Shown here: positions 34,903-47,800 of the stretch, one piece after another
How positions within the stretch are numbered: position 1 is the first letter of the stretch
Layout: each line of letters starts with the position of its first letter
Origin: Dugong dugon
Taxonomy: Eukaryota; Chordata; Mammalia; Sirenia; Dugongidae
Assembly (NCBI GenBank): GCA_030035585.1
Contig: CM057477.1
Span: 56,711,447 to 56,775,446, forward strand
Reading direction: 5' to 3'
Length of the DNA stretch: 64,000 nucleotides
Program-made: the position numbers and the translations under genes
Notes under the pieces: generated by a model
Seen by the model: only the letters and a program-made list of their open reading frames with translations
Databases searched by the model: none
Told to the model about the DNA's origin: nothing

Positions 34903-35210
34903 GTGTGTTTAGTTATTTCCCAGAAATAATCAGCTCTACTCAATATCAAGATTTTTCTTTGTCTTTGATTTTGTGCAGTTTTAATATGATATACCTAAGT
35001 GTAGATTTTTTGGTATTTATCATGTTTGGTGTTCTCTGAGCTTCCTGGATCTGTGATTTTGTGTCTGTCATTAATTTTGGAAAATTCTCAGCCATTATTA
35101 CTTCAAAAATTTATTCTGTTTCTTCTTTCTTCTCCTTCTGGTATTACCATTTTAAGTACGTTATAACTTTTGTAATTGTGCTACAGTCCTTAGATTACTG
35201 TTCCTTTTGC
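34903..35210 (-). mobile_element. Ancient L1M 5'-region relic, antisense, part 1
   Basis: The plus strand reads 'gtttggtgttctctgagctt' and 'ggaaaattctcagccattat', the antisense of the 5' region of old L1M elements. It continues at 36490 after a younger L1 insertion. Confidence 0.65.
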
Positions 35211-35228
35211 GTGTGTGTGTGCGCGCGC
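35209..35228. repeat. Alternating GT/GC tract
   Basis: A 20-base purine-pyrimidine alternating run joins a GT repeat to a GC repeat, at the 3' end of the antisense L1. Such tracts can favour left-handed DNA; that is inference. Confidence 0.8.
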
Positions 35229-35242
35229 CCGCACACAAGCAC

Positions 35243-36475
35243 GCAGGCTTTGGATGAAAGTTTACAGCTCGAGTTAATTTCTCATACAAAAATGTTAACA
35301 CAAATTGTTATGTGACCCTAGTTACAATCCCTATAATGTGACAGCACACTCCTCCTTTCCGCCCTGGGTTTCCCGCATCCATTCAACCAGCTCCTATCCC
35401 TTTCTGCCATCTCATCCCGCCTCCAGACAGGAGCTGTCCATTTAGTCTCTTGTATCTACTTGAACTAAGAGGCACTCTCTTCACGAGTATCATTTTAGGT
35501 TTTATAGTCCAGTATAATCTTTGTCTGAAGAGTTAGCTTCAGGAATGGTTTCAGTTCTGGGTTAACAGAAAGTCCAGGGGCCATGTCATCTAGGGTTCCT
35601 CTAGCCTCAGTCAGATCATTAAGTCTGGTCTTCTTACTAGAATTTGAGTTCTGCATTCCACTTTTCTCCTGCTCCATCAGGGACTCTCTGTTGTCTTCCC
35701 TGTCAGGGCGGTCATTGGTGGTAGCCAGGCACCAACTAGTTCTTCTGGTCTCAGGCTGAAAGACTCTCTGGTTTATGTGGCCCTTTTGTCTCTAGGGCTA
35801 ATATTTCCCTTGTGTCTTTGGTGTTCATTCTCCTTTGCTCCAGGTGGGTTGGAACCAATTGATGCATCTTAGATGGCTGCTTGCAAGGTTTTAAGACCCC
35901 AGATGTCACTCACCAAAGTAGGATGCAGAACATTTTCTTAATAAGCTTTGTTATGCCAACTGACCTAGATGTCCCCTGAAAGCATGGTCCCCGGACCCCT
36001 ACCCCTGCTACTCTCTCGAAGTGTTTGTCTGTATTCAGGAAACTTCTTAGATTTGGTCCGGTTGTGCTGACTTCCCCTGTATTGTGTGTTGTCCTTCCCT
36101 TCACTAAGATAATTCTTGTCTATTATCTAGTTAGTGAATTCCCCTCTCCCTCCCTCCCCACCCTCATAACCATCAAAGAATGTTTTCTTCAGTGTTTAAA
36201 CCTTTTCTTGTGTTCTTGTAACAGTGTTCTTATAAAATATTTGTCCTTTTGTGACTGACTAATTTCACTCAGCATAAAGCCTTCTAGATTTAGCCATGTT
36301 GTGAGATGTTTCTTGGACTCGTCATTGTTTTTTATCATTGTGTACTATTCCATTGTGTGAATATACCATAATTTGTTTATACATTTGTCTGTTGATGGGC
36401 ACCTAGGTTGTTTCCATCTTTTTGCTATCTTGAACAGTGCTGCAATGAACGAGTGTGCATATATCTATTCGTGTG
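35243..36475 (-). mobile_element. Young L1 3' end, 5'-truncated
   Basis: The plus strand is the antisense of the L1 3' UTR and ORF2 C-terminus. 'ccagatgtcactcaccaaag' and 'tgatgcatcttagatggctg' match 60960-61025 in reverse. The last ORF2 codons lie at about 36230-36475 ('tttcactcagcataaagcct', 'ttgatgggcacctaggttgt'). It inserted in the same orientation into an older L1M relic. The usual A-tail is replaced by an alternating GT/GC stretch at 35209-35228. Confidence 0.9.
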
Positions 36476-36489
36476 ACCTTGTTTTGTTT

Positions 36490-37960
36490 TTTTAAGTCAT
36501 TTTTGTCTTGGCTTTTCAGTTTGGGAAGTTTCTATTTACATATCCACAATTTCACTGATTGTTTCCTTGGCCATGCCCAGTCTCCTGATGAACCCGTCAT
36601 AAGTATTCTTCATTTCTTTTACAATGTTTTTGATTTCAAGCATTTCCTTTTCATTCTTTCTTAAAATTTCCAACTGACTGTTTATATCGCCCATCTGATT
36701 TCTACTTTTTCCATTAGAGCTCTTACCATATTAACTATTACTTTTAAATCCCTGGTCTGATAATTTCAAAATCTCTGCCATATCTGAGTCTTGTTCTGAT
36801 GCTTGCCTTATCTCTTCAGACTATGTGCTTTGCCTTTTAGCATATCTTCTGTTTTTTTGGAATGCTGGATGGGTTGTATTGAGTGAAAGAAATTGAGGGG
36901 ATAGGACTTTTGCATAATTTATTTTTTCTTTTTTAAATTTATCTGACTAGAAGGTTCTCCATTCTTACTGTTTGTTGTAGCTGTGGTGTCAGAGGCTAAA
37001 ATTTCCTCTGATGTCCTTTTTTTTGGTTTTCTCTATTTGCTTTGGTTTTGCCTAGAGAGTCCTTTTTAAATAGTGTCTGAGGCTTGCAGCTCTTTTAGCT
37101 GTATTGCCCTGTTCTTTTACAGGATTCCTATTGTTGTAGAGGAGCCCTGGTGGTGCAGCGGTTATGAGCTCAGTCTGCTAACCAAAAGATCAGCAGTTTG
37201 AATCCATCAGCCAATCCTTGGAAACCTTATGAGACAATTCTACTCTGTCCTATAGAGTCAATATGAGTCAGAATCAACTCAATGGCTATAGGTTTAGGTG
37301 TTATTGATGTGGTCGTAAGGTGCTGGGGGAGAGGAAGTGTTCTATCGTTCTGTGACTAGGTCTCAGGTTTTTTGGTCAGCCTTGTCCCTGGGCTGTGGCC
37401 ATCACAAGTGCTTCTCAGTTCCCCTACATCCACTTTATGTGAGACAGGAAGGCTAGAGGGAGCTGGAGTTTGGTAGTTCCCTTCTCCCAGGTCAATTAAG
37501 TTTTGGTAAAACCTCAGTTAGGGTCTGGTAAAATTTCCCTTAAGGGCAGACATTGTTAAGGAGAACAGAGAGCTTTGAGCATAATTTAAAATGGTTACCT
37601 TTTCCCCCCTCCCTGCAGGAAATGTGAGGGGATTTTCCTCCAGTCTTTAGAATGAGAGCCTAGTGGGGCTTTTGGAGGTAAACCTCATGAAAGGATGTTC
37701 CTTCTACTCCACAGAGCTTTTAAGTCTCAGGATAGTCCACAGTTAGCCTCCAGAAAATTTTCAATTACAATTTTAGTGTTCCTACTTGTCTGGTTCCAAC
37801 TGAGAGCTTCTGCTTTTAGGCTTCTGCTCTTGGTAAGCTGTGATTCTCAGTATATTGTTATGCTTGAATTCCTCTCCAGTTTTTGGTACAACAGTTTGCC
37901 CTGTAACCTCAGTTCTCTGATGGATCTAAAAAGAGTTGTTGATTTTCACTATGTTCAGCT
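36490..37960 (-). mobile_element. Ancient L1M 5' region, antisense, part 2, split by a SINE
   Basis: The plus strand carries 'cagtttgggaagtttctatt', 'tctgatgcttgccttatctc', 'gctctgatatctgagtcttg'-type sequence and 'gtggggcttttggaggtaaa', in the order known for antisense L1M 5' UTR/ORF1-proximal DNA. It is interrupted by a SINE at 37141-37300. No open frame in sense; the antisense frame 37695-38234 is incidental. Confidence 0.65.
37141..37300 (+). mobile_element. tRNA-derived SINE, short form
   Basis: The copy begins 'ggagccctggtggtgcagcg', keeps 'tctgctaaccaaaagatcag' and 'cagtttgaatccatcagcca', and ends 'caatggctataggttta'. 'attgttgtag' (37130-37139) and 'attgatgtgg' (37303-37312) are a decayed target duplication. 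Confidence 0.92.
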
Positions 37961-38690
37961 CTTTTTTTATGTTTTGAGGATGGGGGTGACAACTTCAAAC
38001 TCTTTATGCATTGGACCAGGAACCAGACGTCTATTATTTCTTCAAATATTTTTTTCTGCCCCCTTTTTTCATCTTGTATCTTTCTGGATTTCCAATTACA
38101 CAAGTCTTCTTTCCAAGGTTATGGTCATTCTTCTTCCATCTCTTTTATCTCTTTTGTTTGCTTGTTTGTTTGATCGGTTTGGTTTGGATCCATTTTTTTT
38201 CTTTTTGGTTATTGTTTTGTTTTTGGTTAGGTAATTTCTATTGATTTATTTTTAAGGATATTTATTTCTTTTCTACTATATCCAATCTGCTATTGACCCT
38301 GCCTAGTAATTTTTTTTTTTATTTTAGCTATTTTACTTTTCAGTGCTATAATCTAAAATTTATTTATTCTCTATTCTTTATTGATTTTTTTTAGTTGCTC
38401 AATCATTGATTGCATGATTTCCTTCAATTTTTTGAACATAAATTATTTTAATTCTGTGAACATATTCATAAAAGATACTTTGAAATCTTTGTCCACTAAA
38501 TCCAACATCTAGGCCCTGTTGAGTTTCTACTGACTGTATGTTTCCCTGAGTATAGATTTCTTTCCATTTGTTGTAACTTTTGATTGAAAACTAAACATTA
38601 TAAATAATATTTTGTAACAACTCTGTATTCTGTTATGTTCTACTGAGGACTATTATTATTATTTTTTTTTAATTTTAGTACATAGTGAGT
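37961..38690 (-). mobile_element. Second ancient L1 relic, antisense
   Basis: The plus strand reads 'tttgaacataaattatttta', 'gaaatctttgtccactaaat' and 'ccaacatctaggccctgttg', resembling the antisense of an old L1M 5' region ('tgatttgaaatctttgtctgataattccaacatctggg'). The same kind of motif occurs at 36750-36800, so this is a second, partly redundant copy. The edges are approximate. Confidence 0.5.
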
Positions 38691-41600
38691 TTACCTGATT
38701 CAAACTGCAAACTTTGTCTCCTCCACTATATTAGTTGCTGATATCCCTACTCCTTTCATATGTCTTCCCACTGATACTTTCTTAACTTGAGCTGAAAGTC
38801 TTCTCTGAGCCTGCAAAATTTGGTAGTCAGCCAAGAATTTGGGCAAACATAGGGCACACCTTCTCTATGGTTCCTTGCTTCTAGTATCTATCCTCCTCCA
38901 AATTTCTAGCTATTCTTCTGTATTCATTCTCTGTACACTGATGCTTCTATTCATCAGGTTTCACCTTCCTGCCATTCAAATTGTGCACTGTTGGGGAATA
39001 TAACCATTTAGTAAATCATCAATCTGAGATATATGTCTCTGTTTAGCTCTATCTTCCAGTAATAGAATGTTTTCTGACTCTTGCCTGCTTTTACAATGAG
39101 TCTTTTAGAGGCTCCCTGGCTCACAGGTATTAGCTATCAGTCATGGATTTGGGCAATGTATGCATTGAATTTAAGTCTATGTTCTACAGTTTTCAGGTTG
39201 CTATGATTTTATTTTTAGTTTCCAGCAGCGTCCTCAGTTCTGATTTGTTATCTTTGTAAATTTAGCTGGTAAGGTTGCAGCTTTTCTCTATGGTGTTTTC
39301 AACAGGTATACTCATGGTGCTTGGCCAGCACCCTCACCCTCAAGTCGGAAAGCCATAAACTTATTTATTCCAGGTACAGTTGTTATTATCATTATTAATT
39401 AAACGCTCCTCTGGCTTTTGTCTTCTGTTTGACACTTTCCAGGCTTCAAATAGCTTCTTTGCTTAATCAAGTTTTTATAATTACTCTCTGAATTGGGTTC
39501 CTGTAACCACATCACTCCTACGGTATTAATGTAAGTTCCTCCATAGTCTAGGTTTTGAGGATTATATGTTTTCCAAAGGCTGGGACAAATTCATGAGGTT
39601 CCTGTAAAGGGTCACACAGTGATGGATGTGATTCTTGGAATCATATAATATTACAGCCCTGCAATTAGGTATTGTCTTTCCCAAACTTCACTGGAGAAAA
39701 CAGGCCTGAACTGCACAGCAGCCCTCGTCCTACCTCATAACAGAAGCAATCACCCTATCTCTTCACTAAGAATTATTGATAGGATGGCCAGTATATTGGA
39801 ATATACCATACAATTCTTCAAATCTTCCTTTCCTCCAAATACTGACGTTCCAATTATCTGAATTTCAAGTTTTGCCGAAGAAGCAGAATTTCTAACAGAA
39901 GAAACTTGGTATGTCAGCAAATTTAAATTAGGCACAGAGGCTGACCATAAGGATGAAGAGGCTTCCCTGAGGAGTTTATATATAAATATTGTCCTTGTCT
40001 GTAGTTGATTCCATCCTGGAAACAGGGAGGTTGAGTCCCCAGTCAGGTGTGCCATTTGAGTTCTAAGAGCCACAGGCTAGAATGATCAACTGTCTCACTA
40101 CTGCACTCCACAGACACTTAGATGCAGATCACAGGCGGAGTCATCCTTATTGGCCCCAGGCATCATTTCACATCCAGTTCTGCATTTTCTTTGTCTATAT
40201 GTTGTTTGCTGACACTACACATATCTATTTGTTTAAGTTAAAGCTTGTATATCTGCAATGTTAAAAAAAAATCCACTTAACAGAGCTCATTTGAAAAGGA
40301 AGAAAGTGAAGCAAAAGGGGGGAATAGTCCTGCCCTCCAGGAATTAGAACAAGAAACCAGAAAGTCAGAAACCAAAGCCTGGGTGTTTATCTAATCTCAG
40401 TCTCTCTTGCTGGTTCTAAGATATTTCAGGTATTTTCTCCATTTCCTCCTTTTCCAAGCCAGACATGTATGCATCAGTCCTCTGAACCAGGCAATCTTAG
40501 GTCAAATTCTCTATGGGGTAGATTTCCACAAGAATCTACCCTAAATTGGCTGAAGTATGGAAAGTAGGGAAATCTCTTGTCTCAGTAGAAAAGCTTTTTA
40601 TCCTGCTAAACAAATGAACTAAGAGTCTCTGTACTCATGTCAAAATATAAGAAATGACAAAAGAGGTAGATAAATACTGGCGACTTGGGTAATAGAGCCA
40701 GGAATAAGAAATTTGTTTTGATATAAAAAACTGATTAGATATTTTTTATTATGATTACTACTATTTGAAAATATCTCCTTTATGCTGAGAAGTTTAAAAG
40801 CATAATTTATATTCTAATTTAATTATAATAAATTTGTCCTAAAATACAGAAGCATTCCATATCATTGCCTTCAATTTAATTTTCCACTCCTTCCTTCACA
40901 GTTGCATATATCTATTGTGTAGTACTTTGTAAAACAAAGGCACATTATATAAATGTGAGAAGTCATTATCATGTACTTACTATGCAAGACTGTACAATGC
41001 CCAGAGCAGTGAAGGAGAGGCAATTCTCTATACAGAGCAATTTTTTGCATGTTGCTGATACATTTCTCAAATCACAATCATTTCCATGGTAACCGACTGT
41101 GATATCCAAAAGACAGCCACTGTCTTCTAAGATCTAGCAGAAAAATAATTTTGTCTCTGAATGCAAAAGCATCTTAGTCAATCACAAATATTGCCAATAA
41201 TTAGCAATAATAGCAAGGGGAATTCAATTATAGGCACAGCAAATTGCTTTTTATTTAAATGTTCTCTCTTTAATGCATCCCAGTGTGAAAGTCCCTCTTT
41301 AAATTAGTGAAAGCATATGCAATCTTGATACCTCCACTGGGGGTTGTAGGAATATACATAGTCTCACTCTCCGGTTGAGTATTTAGAGGCTTAGACAAAA
41401 TTATACTGTTGTAGGTACTTCATAATAACAGGTATCAATCACGATTTAGATAATTAAGAGTATTCTAGCTTTATTCCATTTTCCTCCAGCTGTAAAATTC
41501 TTGTCTACTTGCTTAATACATTCATGTTTATGTAAATTTAAATGCAATCATAACCATTCTATGATCATTATCAAAACAGGATGGACCATCTCTGTTTCAT

Positions 41601-42361
41601 TTTCTGATGCTTTTTAACCTTATGGAAATGTCTAGCAAATGTTCTACAAGAACAGAGCAAAGAGGACCCATCTCATTTTGGTTCCTGTCAGTTGGGTTTA
41701 ATTTTTGCACTAGGTATCATTTTAACCGATAGTAGAGATGTGAAAATTTTATGAAGAGGAACCATGGCATCTGTAGAAAGAACCCAAGATGTGCACCCTT
41801 CAGTAACTTCTTTAAAGAGATGAGGCTAAAAGAATTCAATTTGGGCATCCTGGGGAAACTTGCTTTGAGGTCAACGTTTATTAACTTACAAGAACTCTTC
41901 AGTGTACATCCTTTTGCTTCTCTTCTCTAAAAAGAAGTCATATTCCTGAAAATGACCGTTCTGGTCACTGATTTGGAACTTGGCATAGATGCATAGGATA
42001 TGCAAATTAGATCAGTAGCAGAGCTGAGAAATTCAAAGTATGGTAAACATAAGCTACAAGCAACTTTCTTTTCTGAGGTATATACTCTAGTATTTACATC
42101 CCATCCAGTTCAAGGAAATGTATTTCTAGTTGATTTAATCTACGTGAACATCACAAAAAATTGCCTGCATTGTGCCACAAGCCAATTTTTAGTGATGTTA
42201 ATTATAAGCACTTAGGTGATTTTTACACCTTCAGTCTTTGTATCTGGCTTTATTATATGTTGCATCATCTCAACAATTATAAGCTCTTCAACGCTATCAA
42301 CTCTTGCTGCAAATTAACCCACTATGTAGTTTAGCATATATTACATACAGCAAAAGATGAA
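38691..42361. other. AT-rich unique or very old repeat DNA
   Basis: The part up to about 39480 may continue the old antisense L1. From 39500 to 42361 nothing is recognised, and no open frame has protein-like features. Confidence 0.4.
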
Positions 42362-42900
42362 TGTGGTGGATTAAACAGGGCCCCAAATGCTTTGACATGC
42401 CTCTCATTGAGAGGTGGAGTCTAATCTCTCTCATCTTAAATCTAGGTTAGAATTTGTGACTTGCTTGACTAACAGAATATGAAGAAGTGGTGTTGTTGGA
42501 CTTTTGAAGCTAAGTTATAAGAAGCTTTACAGCTTCTGCCTAAGTCTCTTGGATGCTCTCTCTAGGAATCCTGAGATTCCAGGCAAAAAAGAAGCTAAAC
42601 TACTGTGAAACCACAGTCCCGGAAGGACCATAACTAAGATCTACAATTTATAATCTCAGCTGAGCCCAGACTTCAAGCCATCCCTGGCAAGGTGTTTCAT
42701 ATGCTAGTGAAGCCATCTTGGACCCTCCATGGGCTGAATACCATTAAGGGGCCCTGGCTGGTGCACTGTGGAGTAAAACAATCTCCTAGCTAACTCCTGC
42801 CTGTATCCCTGACCCATAAAATCTGGAGAAGTAATGAAGTATTTGTTCTTCTAAAGCTCTCAGTTTTGGGTTGGTTTATTCTGCAGCAATAGATAAATCA
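42362..42900 (+). mobile_element. MLT1-type MaLR LTR
   Basis: The 5' part reads 'ggtggattaaacagggcccc', the middle 'gctaagttataagaagcttt' and 'agtgaagccatcttggaccc', and the 3' end 'ttctgcagcaatagataaat' then 'ca'. This is the usual MLT1 order. Strand is set by the 'gcagcaatagataa' 3' end. Confidence 0.7.
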
Positions 42901-43027
42901 AAATTAGAAAAAAAAAAAAGTGCCAATATTTTTGTTTTTTTTTTTTAGATACAGCACAATGTTTATTCTAATGACAAGTTAGAAAACTTTTTTTTAACTC
43001 TTTTTCTCTACTACTAGACATAATTTA

Positions 43028-43062
43028 GAATCAACTCAATGGCAGCTAACAACAACAACAAA
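43028..43062 (+). mobile_element. SINE or RTE tail fragment
   Basis: Only 'tagaatcaactcaatggcag' and 'ctaacaacaacaac' are recognisable, the end shared by the RTE and one SINE class. The parent element cannot be decided. Confidence 0.65.
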
Positions 43063-43796
43063 TTTTTTTTCTGTCTCTTCAGCATTATCCTTATCATTAA
43101 TGTTCTATATTTTATCCTCTTTGTTTTTCATTTAAAATATCATGTTTAGGTAAAGCTAGTACTGATATTTTCTGAGAGAGAAGAAAGTGATGTGAAATCA
43201 CACAAAGGTCCCTTACTATATATCTTTGAAAGTCATGTAAAATACTACATTTAAATATTATACTATTATAAATTTGCTGATTAGTAGTGGAGAGCTTATG
43301 GTAACAAAGCTTATAGCGGAATAGCAGGTTCAGTTATTTTGAGACAATGTGTTATTACACAATTTTTAGGAATATCAAAAATGTGCTATAGTGTCCAATT
43401 AAAATCAAGGAACAAAATGGCTTGAAATCATGGAAAGAAAGAAAAAATATCAATCAATAAGATAAAAACAAAATGTCTAATTGCAAGCTGACACTTCCCA
43501 CTTGAGGAAAGGAAGAAGCACATGAGAAGGGCTCTAGTGACTAGTACAGTGCCTTGCACATGATTCTGCTAATATATTTGCTAAATTAATGAATTAGAGG
43601 ATATCGAATTTCTAGAGAGAAATAGAAATAAAAATATTTTTTTAATGAACTATGATTAAAAAAAAGGGAGTTCACAACTGGCACCGAGAAGGTTGGCAAA
43701 TAGGAGAATATACACAAGAAACAATTACAAGTAGAAGAAATTCAACATAATCCATTCCTTCCAAATAAATAAAAAGTTCTTTCTAGAGAAGGTATA

Positions 43797-43855
43797 GATA
43801 GATGAATAAATGGATGAATAGATGGATGGATGGATAGGTAGACGGATGGATGGAC
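43797..43855 (+). repeat. Imperfect GATG/GGAT tetranucleotide microsatellite
   Basis: Units of gatg, gata and ggat alternate over about 60 bases ('gatggatggatggatagg'). Confidence 0.85.
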
Positions 43856-44105
43856 ACAGACATTTATATTTACATACCATCTAAAGAAGCAGCATCTTAT
43901 ATTCCATGTAATAAAAAGAAAGAAATAAGCACAAAAACTTAAGTTATTCCTTTTGAGCTCCTCATAGAATAAAATTATATTTGTGCATGGGTTGAGTGTG
44001 ACTGATGTTTTTATATCGTTCTTAAATTAAAGACTATCACTTTGGAAGATAATGTAAAGTAGGCTGTTTTATATATCTTTTATACGTACTTACATATACA
44101 TACAA

Positions 44106-44311
44106 GGATCTTTGGTGGCACAAAATGTTAAGCACTTGGCTACTAACCATAAGGTTGGTGGTTCAAACCCACCCAGGGCTCCACAGTGGGAAGACCTGAC
44201 AATCTGTTTCCAAAGAGATTAGAGCCGAGAAAACCCTATGAGGCAGTTCTACTCTGTCACATGGGGTTGCTATGAGTCAGAGTTCACGTGATGGTACCTA
44301 ACAGCAACAAC
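44106..44311 (+). mobile_element. tRNA-derived SINE, long form, RTE-like tail
   Basis: The copy begins 'ggatctttggtggcacaaaa', contains 'ctactaaccataaggttggt', 'caatctgtttccaaagagat' and 'gttgctatgagtcagagttc', and ends 'ggtacctaacagcaacaac'. Confidence 0.92.
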
Positions 44312-44460
44312 ATTGCTAAACTTGTTTCATTACTATGTCTAGTACTTACAACATACGCATACTATCTGATTTTAACAATTTGCTTTGTCTTAGGCTGTAA
44401 AACAAACAAAGTCCCAGGTAGATTAACAAGTCTCACCAGTTCCGTCTGTTTTTTATCTGT

Positions 44461-44521
44461 GCTATCCACAGAGTCACTATGAGTCAGAACGGACTCGACA
44501 GCAACAGGTTTGGTTTGGTTT
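44461..44521 (+). mobile_element. SINE 3'-end fragment
   Basis: The stretch 'gagtcactatgagtcagaac' then 'ggactcgacagcaacaggtt' and TGGTTTGGTTT is the last ~60 bases of the SINE (GGTTT tail class). The tRNA-like head is missing. Confidence 0.85.
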
Positions 44522-44534
44522 ACCCAATATGGAG

Positions 44535-44692
44535 GGAGCCTTAGTAGTGCAGTGGTTAAGCTCTCAGCTGCTAACTAAAACCACCAACAATCTGCTTCCA
44601 TAAAGATTACAGCCTTGGAAACTCTACAGGGAAGTCATATAGTCTCTACGAGTTAGATTCGACTCAACAGCAATAGGTTTGGTTTTTGGTTT
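44535..44692 (+). mobile_element. tRNA-derived SINE with an internal deletion
   Basis: The copy starts 'ggagccttagtagtgcagtg' and passes from 'gctgctaactaaaaccacca' straight to 'acaatctgcttccataaaga', so about 30 bases around the B-box-like region are missing. It ends 'caataggtttggtttttggt'. Confidence 0.9.
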
Positions 44693-44695
44693 CTC

Positions 44696-44823
44696 CAAGA
44701 TGGTAGTGCTAGCCACGAGTGGCTTCTGAGCATTTGAAAGTTGGCTGGTGCAACTTTTAATTAATTGCAATTTAAGTTTAAATAAACATATGTGGCTAGT
44801 GGTTACTTTTCTGGGCAGCACAG
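44696..44823 (+). mobile_element. hAT-like non-autonomous DNA element (MITE)
   Basis: Both ends carry complementary copies of the same motif: 'ggtagtgctagccacgagtg' on the left and 'atgtggctagtggttactt' on the right. This matches the well-known small mammalian element with 'ggtagccactagccacatgtggct' ends. The strand and family name are not firm. Confidence 0.55.
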
Positions 44824-47800
44824 GTAGAGACAAAGCTAGGGTACTACAGAAGAATTAAAATAAAGTATGGTCATATATTCAGAGCTTCAGTTAGCAACAA
44901 GCCGCTGCCTACAGAGATGGTTAGTATAGACAGCCTCTTACCAAAATCAACAAATCAGAAAATAGGAAACTTAAAACTGAATTTTGAAATGGGAAATAGG
45001 ACATTTAGGCAACTATCAATATTCTAGAGAGTCCAAAAGTTGGCATGTAGTTCTGAAGGCTGACTAAGCAAGATATGCAATTTTAATGTGGACAAATTTA
45101 CGGTCTCCTTGGTCTTCCACTGAACAGAAAATATGGCGAGCACATGGATTGTAAGCTCTGGGGTCAGGTGTCCACAAAGACCCGACAAAGTGGATCACGT
45201 AGTGTGTTCATGATTGCCTTTGTCTTATAATTTTCTCAGTGGGCATTGTAGGTATTGTTAATAACAATGAGTACCTTTTTCTTTTAACTTGAATATTCTC
45301 TCACACATGTAAGATGGGTGTTATTGCCCATTCTTTTCTAACGAATAAACTGAAAAACAAAGTGATTAAGTGAGTACAGGTAGTCCCTGACTCTGTCATA
45401 ATTCAGCTCTGAATACCTCATTTTTCTTTTTAGTTTTCATTATTATTGCCTTTTATCATCAGTATCTTTATAGATCCAGTGTTTATTTGTCTTTGGGGGT
45501 TGGAACATTGTATGTAGAACATATTACTAACAATAAGATGTAAAAGCAGATTATCGTAAGTATGGTTCACAGTAACTCGAGTACACCGTAAATTACAGAC
45601 TACCTGTACCAAATACATTAATTACCCTTGCTACTGCGTCAAAGCTGCCTTCAGAGACTACAAATCCGTTTCAGTGATTTTTTTCCCAGAGATCTTCAAA
45701 AATCCTCTGCTTTTTCTTTTTATCACCCTTCCATATCCCCACCGAACCATTCTAGAAATACTTAGATCAATTTCAAAATGTTATACTTGCTGCTTGATTT
45801 AAACTATTGCTCTCTGTAGGGAACCACCAACCCACCCACCTCAGAGAGACACAGCTTGTATTCCTGTAGGTACTAGAGCCACTAATCACACTTCCTTTAT
45901 TCCAAAACTTGAAGGATATGCCTGGAATGAAGAGGCCAACTGCTCCTGAAATCCTCAAACTAACAGGTTGTCTGTGGTCCTTGGAGTGAAAGTTTGGTCG
46001 TAGACTTGGATTGCAAAATAGTTAACAGCTCTGCAGTAGAGACTTTCTTAAAACTTTCTGCTTAAAGAACTCTGCAAGTCAAAGCTATTTCAAAAGCTCA
46101 GAAACCAAAGGAATCAGGGGGTGGTTCCTGCTCTGCATGTTTTCAGCCGTCTGCAAGAGCTTCACTGCCAAGGTGTTTCACCAGCGCGTCTGAGCAGTAA
46201 ACCCAGCGGGAAAGAAGCTGGAGGGGGAGAGTTATAACCAGGTGGGGCATGGTATAAACTGCAAAACTCTGTGCTTTTACAAAAAGAGTTGCAAAACCAA
46301 AGAGGTGTCAGCAGCCTGGGAGTTCCATGTACCAGGCCCTGCAGTGCTTTTCCCTAGTACGTTTCTGCCCGGGGCATAATTTATATAAAACCTGAAAACT
46401 CAAAAATCTGCAGTTTTTGAGTCAAACTGCTAAACCAGTGAGTGACAACATTTCTAGGTTCATGTTAAATGTTGCTTCCTCTCTGGGGAAAGAGGAGGAG
46501 ATAAACAAACTTGGAAGAGGCAGATTGAATTTGCCACACGTGGAGTTGATACTCCGTCATCTTTTTTGCTGTCTTTCTAAATGGGCTCTGTGATTGTCTT
46601 TAATAAAATGGCCCAAAGAAAGAAATATTAGTATCACTGCTGAGAAAAACCAGTGTGCTTTGCCCAGCATTGTGGAGGAGAGACCATGAGCAAATATTTA
46701 GGTTAGGCAGACATCTGCCAAGGTAAAGATCTCTCAATGAAAAGGGCATTTGGAACTTCTGTCTGGAATACATTTTGCCAAATGAAAGTATCAAAAGACA
46801 GAATAAAATATATTAGACAATAGATGGTTGTTTTAGGCGGATGAGGGGAGGGATTAAAAGACAGGAAAATGAGTATCTGTCTAAACATCGAAACACAGGT
46901 GAAATTTTTTTAAAAAAAATTGGACCAACTTAAAATGACTCCTTTTACTAAATATAAGTATATAAAATAAATGAATAATTTAATAGGGAGAGACGAGAGA
47001 GAATATGAGCTGCCTGGAGAGGTAAATTCCCAGCTTGAGCTAAGTATTCTTTCCAGACTATTCTCTTTGAAAGTATTTTCTGCCAAAAGTACGCTCCCAG
47101 GCTCACCTTGGGTGATGCATTAACATGCTGAAAGCTTTTACCTAAACGAGTATGTGAAACTCCCTGAATAGCTAGGAGCCCTGTAGACTCAGTAACTTTG
47201 CCTATTAATTAACAAAGGGACAAGGGACAGGAAGGAGAGGGCAAAACAGAAAAGTGTAGGGCAAGAAGACTTGCTGTTTCTGTTCAGTCCTGGGATAACA
47301 ACAGAAATGAAAATGCATGGTTTATAGCCTCTCTTTTCTGGGCAGTTTGTTGAAATAGCTTGAGTTTGGATTTAAATAATATAAATTAGCTGATCAGTGA
47401 TCTGTATATGTATGGCTTGCGTGTGTGTATATATTATATATATACAGAGAGTTTTTCACACATATACACAGACTCAGAATGCTTACTGAGAAGTATAAAT
47501 ATTTATAACACATTTGTAAATTCTGTTTAAGAAAATGCTGTTATGGATCGTTTCACTTCAAAAATTGTGATGCTGGGATTTTTTGCAAATATATTTCCTA
47601 TTAGAAAGCAGGTACACATAACATGCTCATAAGATGAAGAGCCACTGTAATTATTTCCCTCACCACTCACAAATTAAAGGGTTGACTGGATTTTAAAGAT
47701 ACAGAGGATACATGGCAATGAAATATTTATTAGCTTTACCAGAAGCATCAGACACAGGTCATTTTTCCTTTATAAACAACTGATCTGTTTGGATAGGAAA

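Larger units (their letters stand above)
42901..44105. other. AT-rich sequence with small repeats
   Basis: A and T runs lie at 42907-42920 and about 42936-42947. A SINE/RTE tail fragment lies at 43028-43062. An L2/MIR-like 3' end lies at about 43545-43598, and a GGAT-rich microsatellite at 43797-43855. No gene. Confidence 0.5.

Noticed and set aside
37695-38234. 179-codon open frame on the plus strand
   Set aside because: It lies antisense to ancient L1 5'-region DNA, has low-complexity Phe/Leu-rich composition and no gene context.
42748-42775. SINE-head-like 'ggggccctggctggtgcact'
   Set aside because: No tRNA-like core or SINE body follows, and the MLT1 LTR sequence runs through it, so it is chance similarity.
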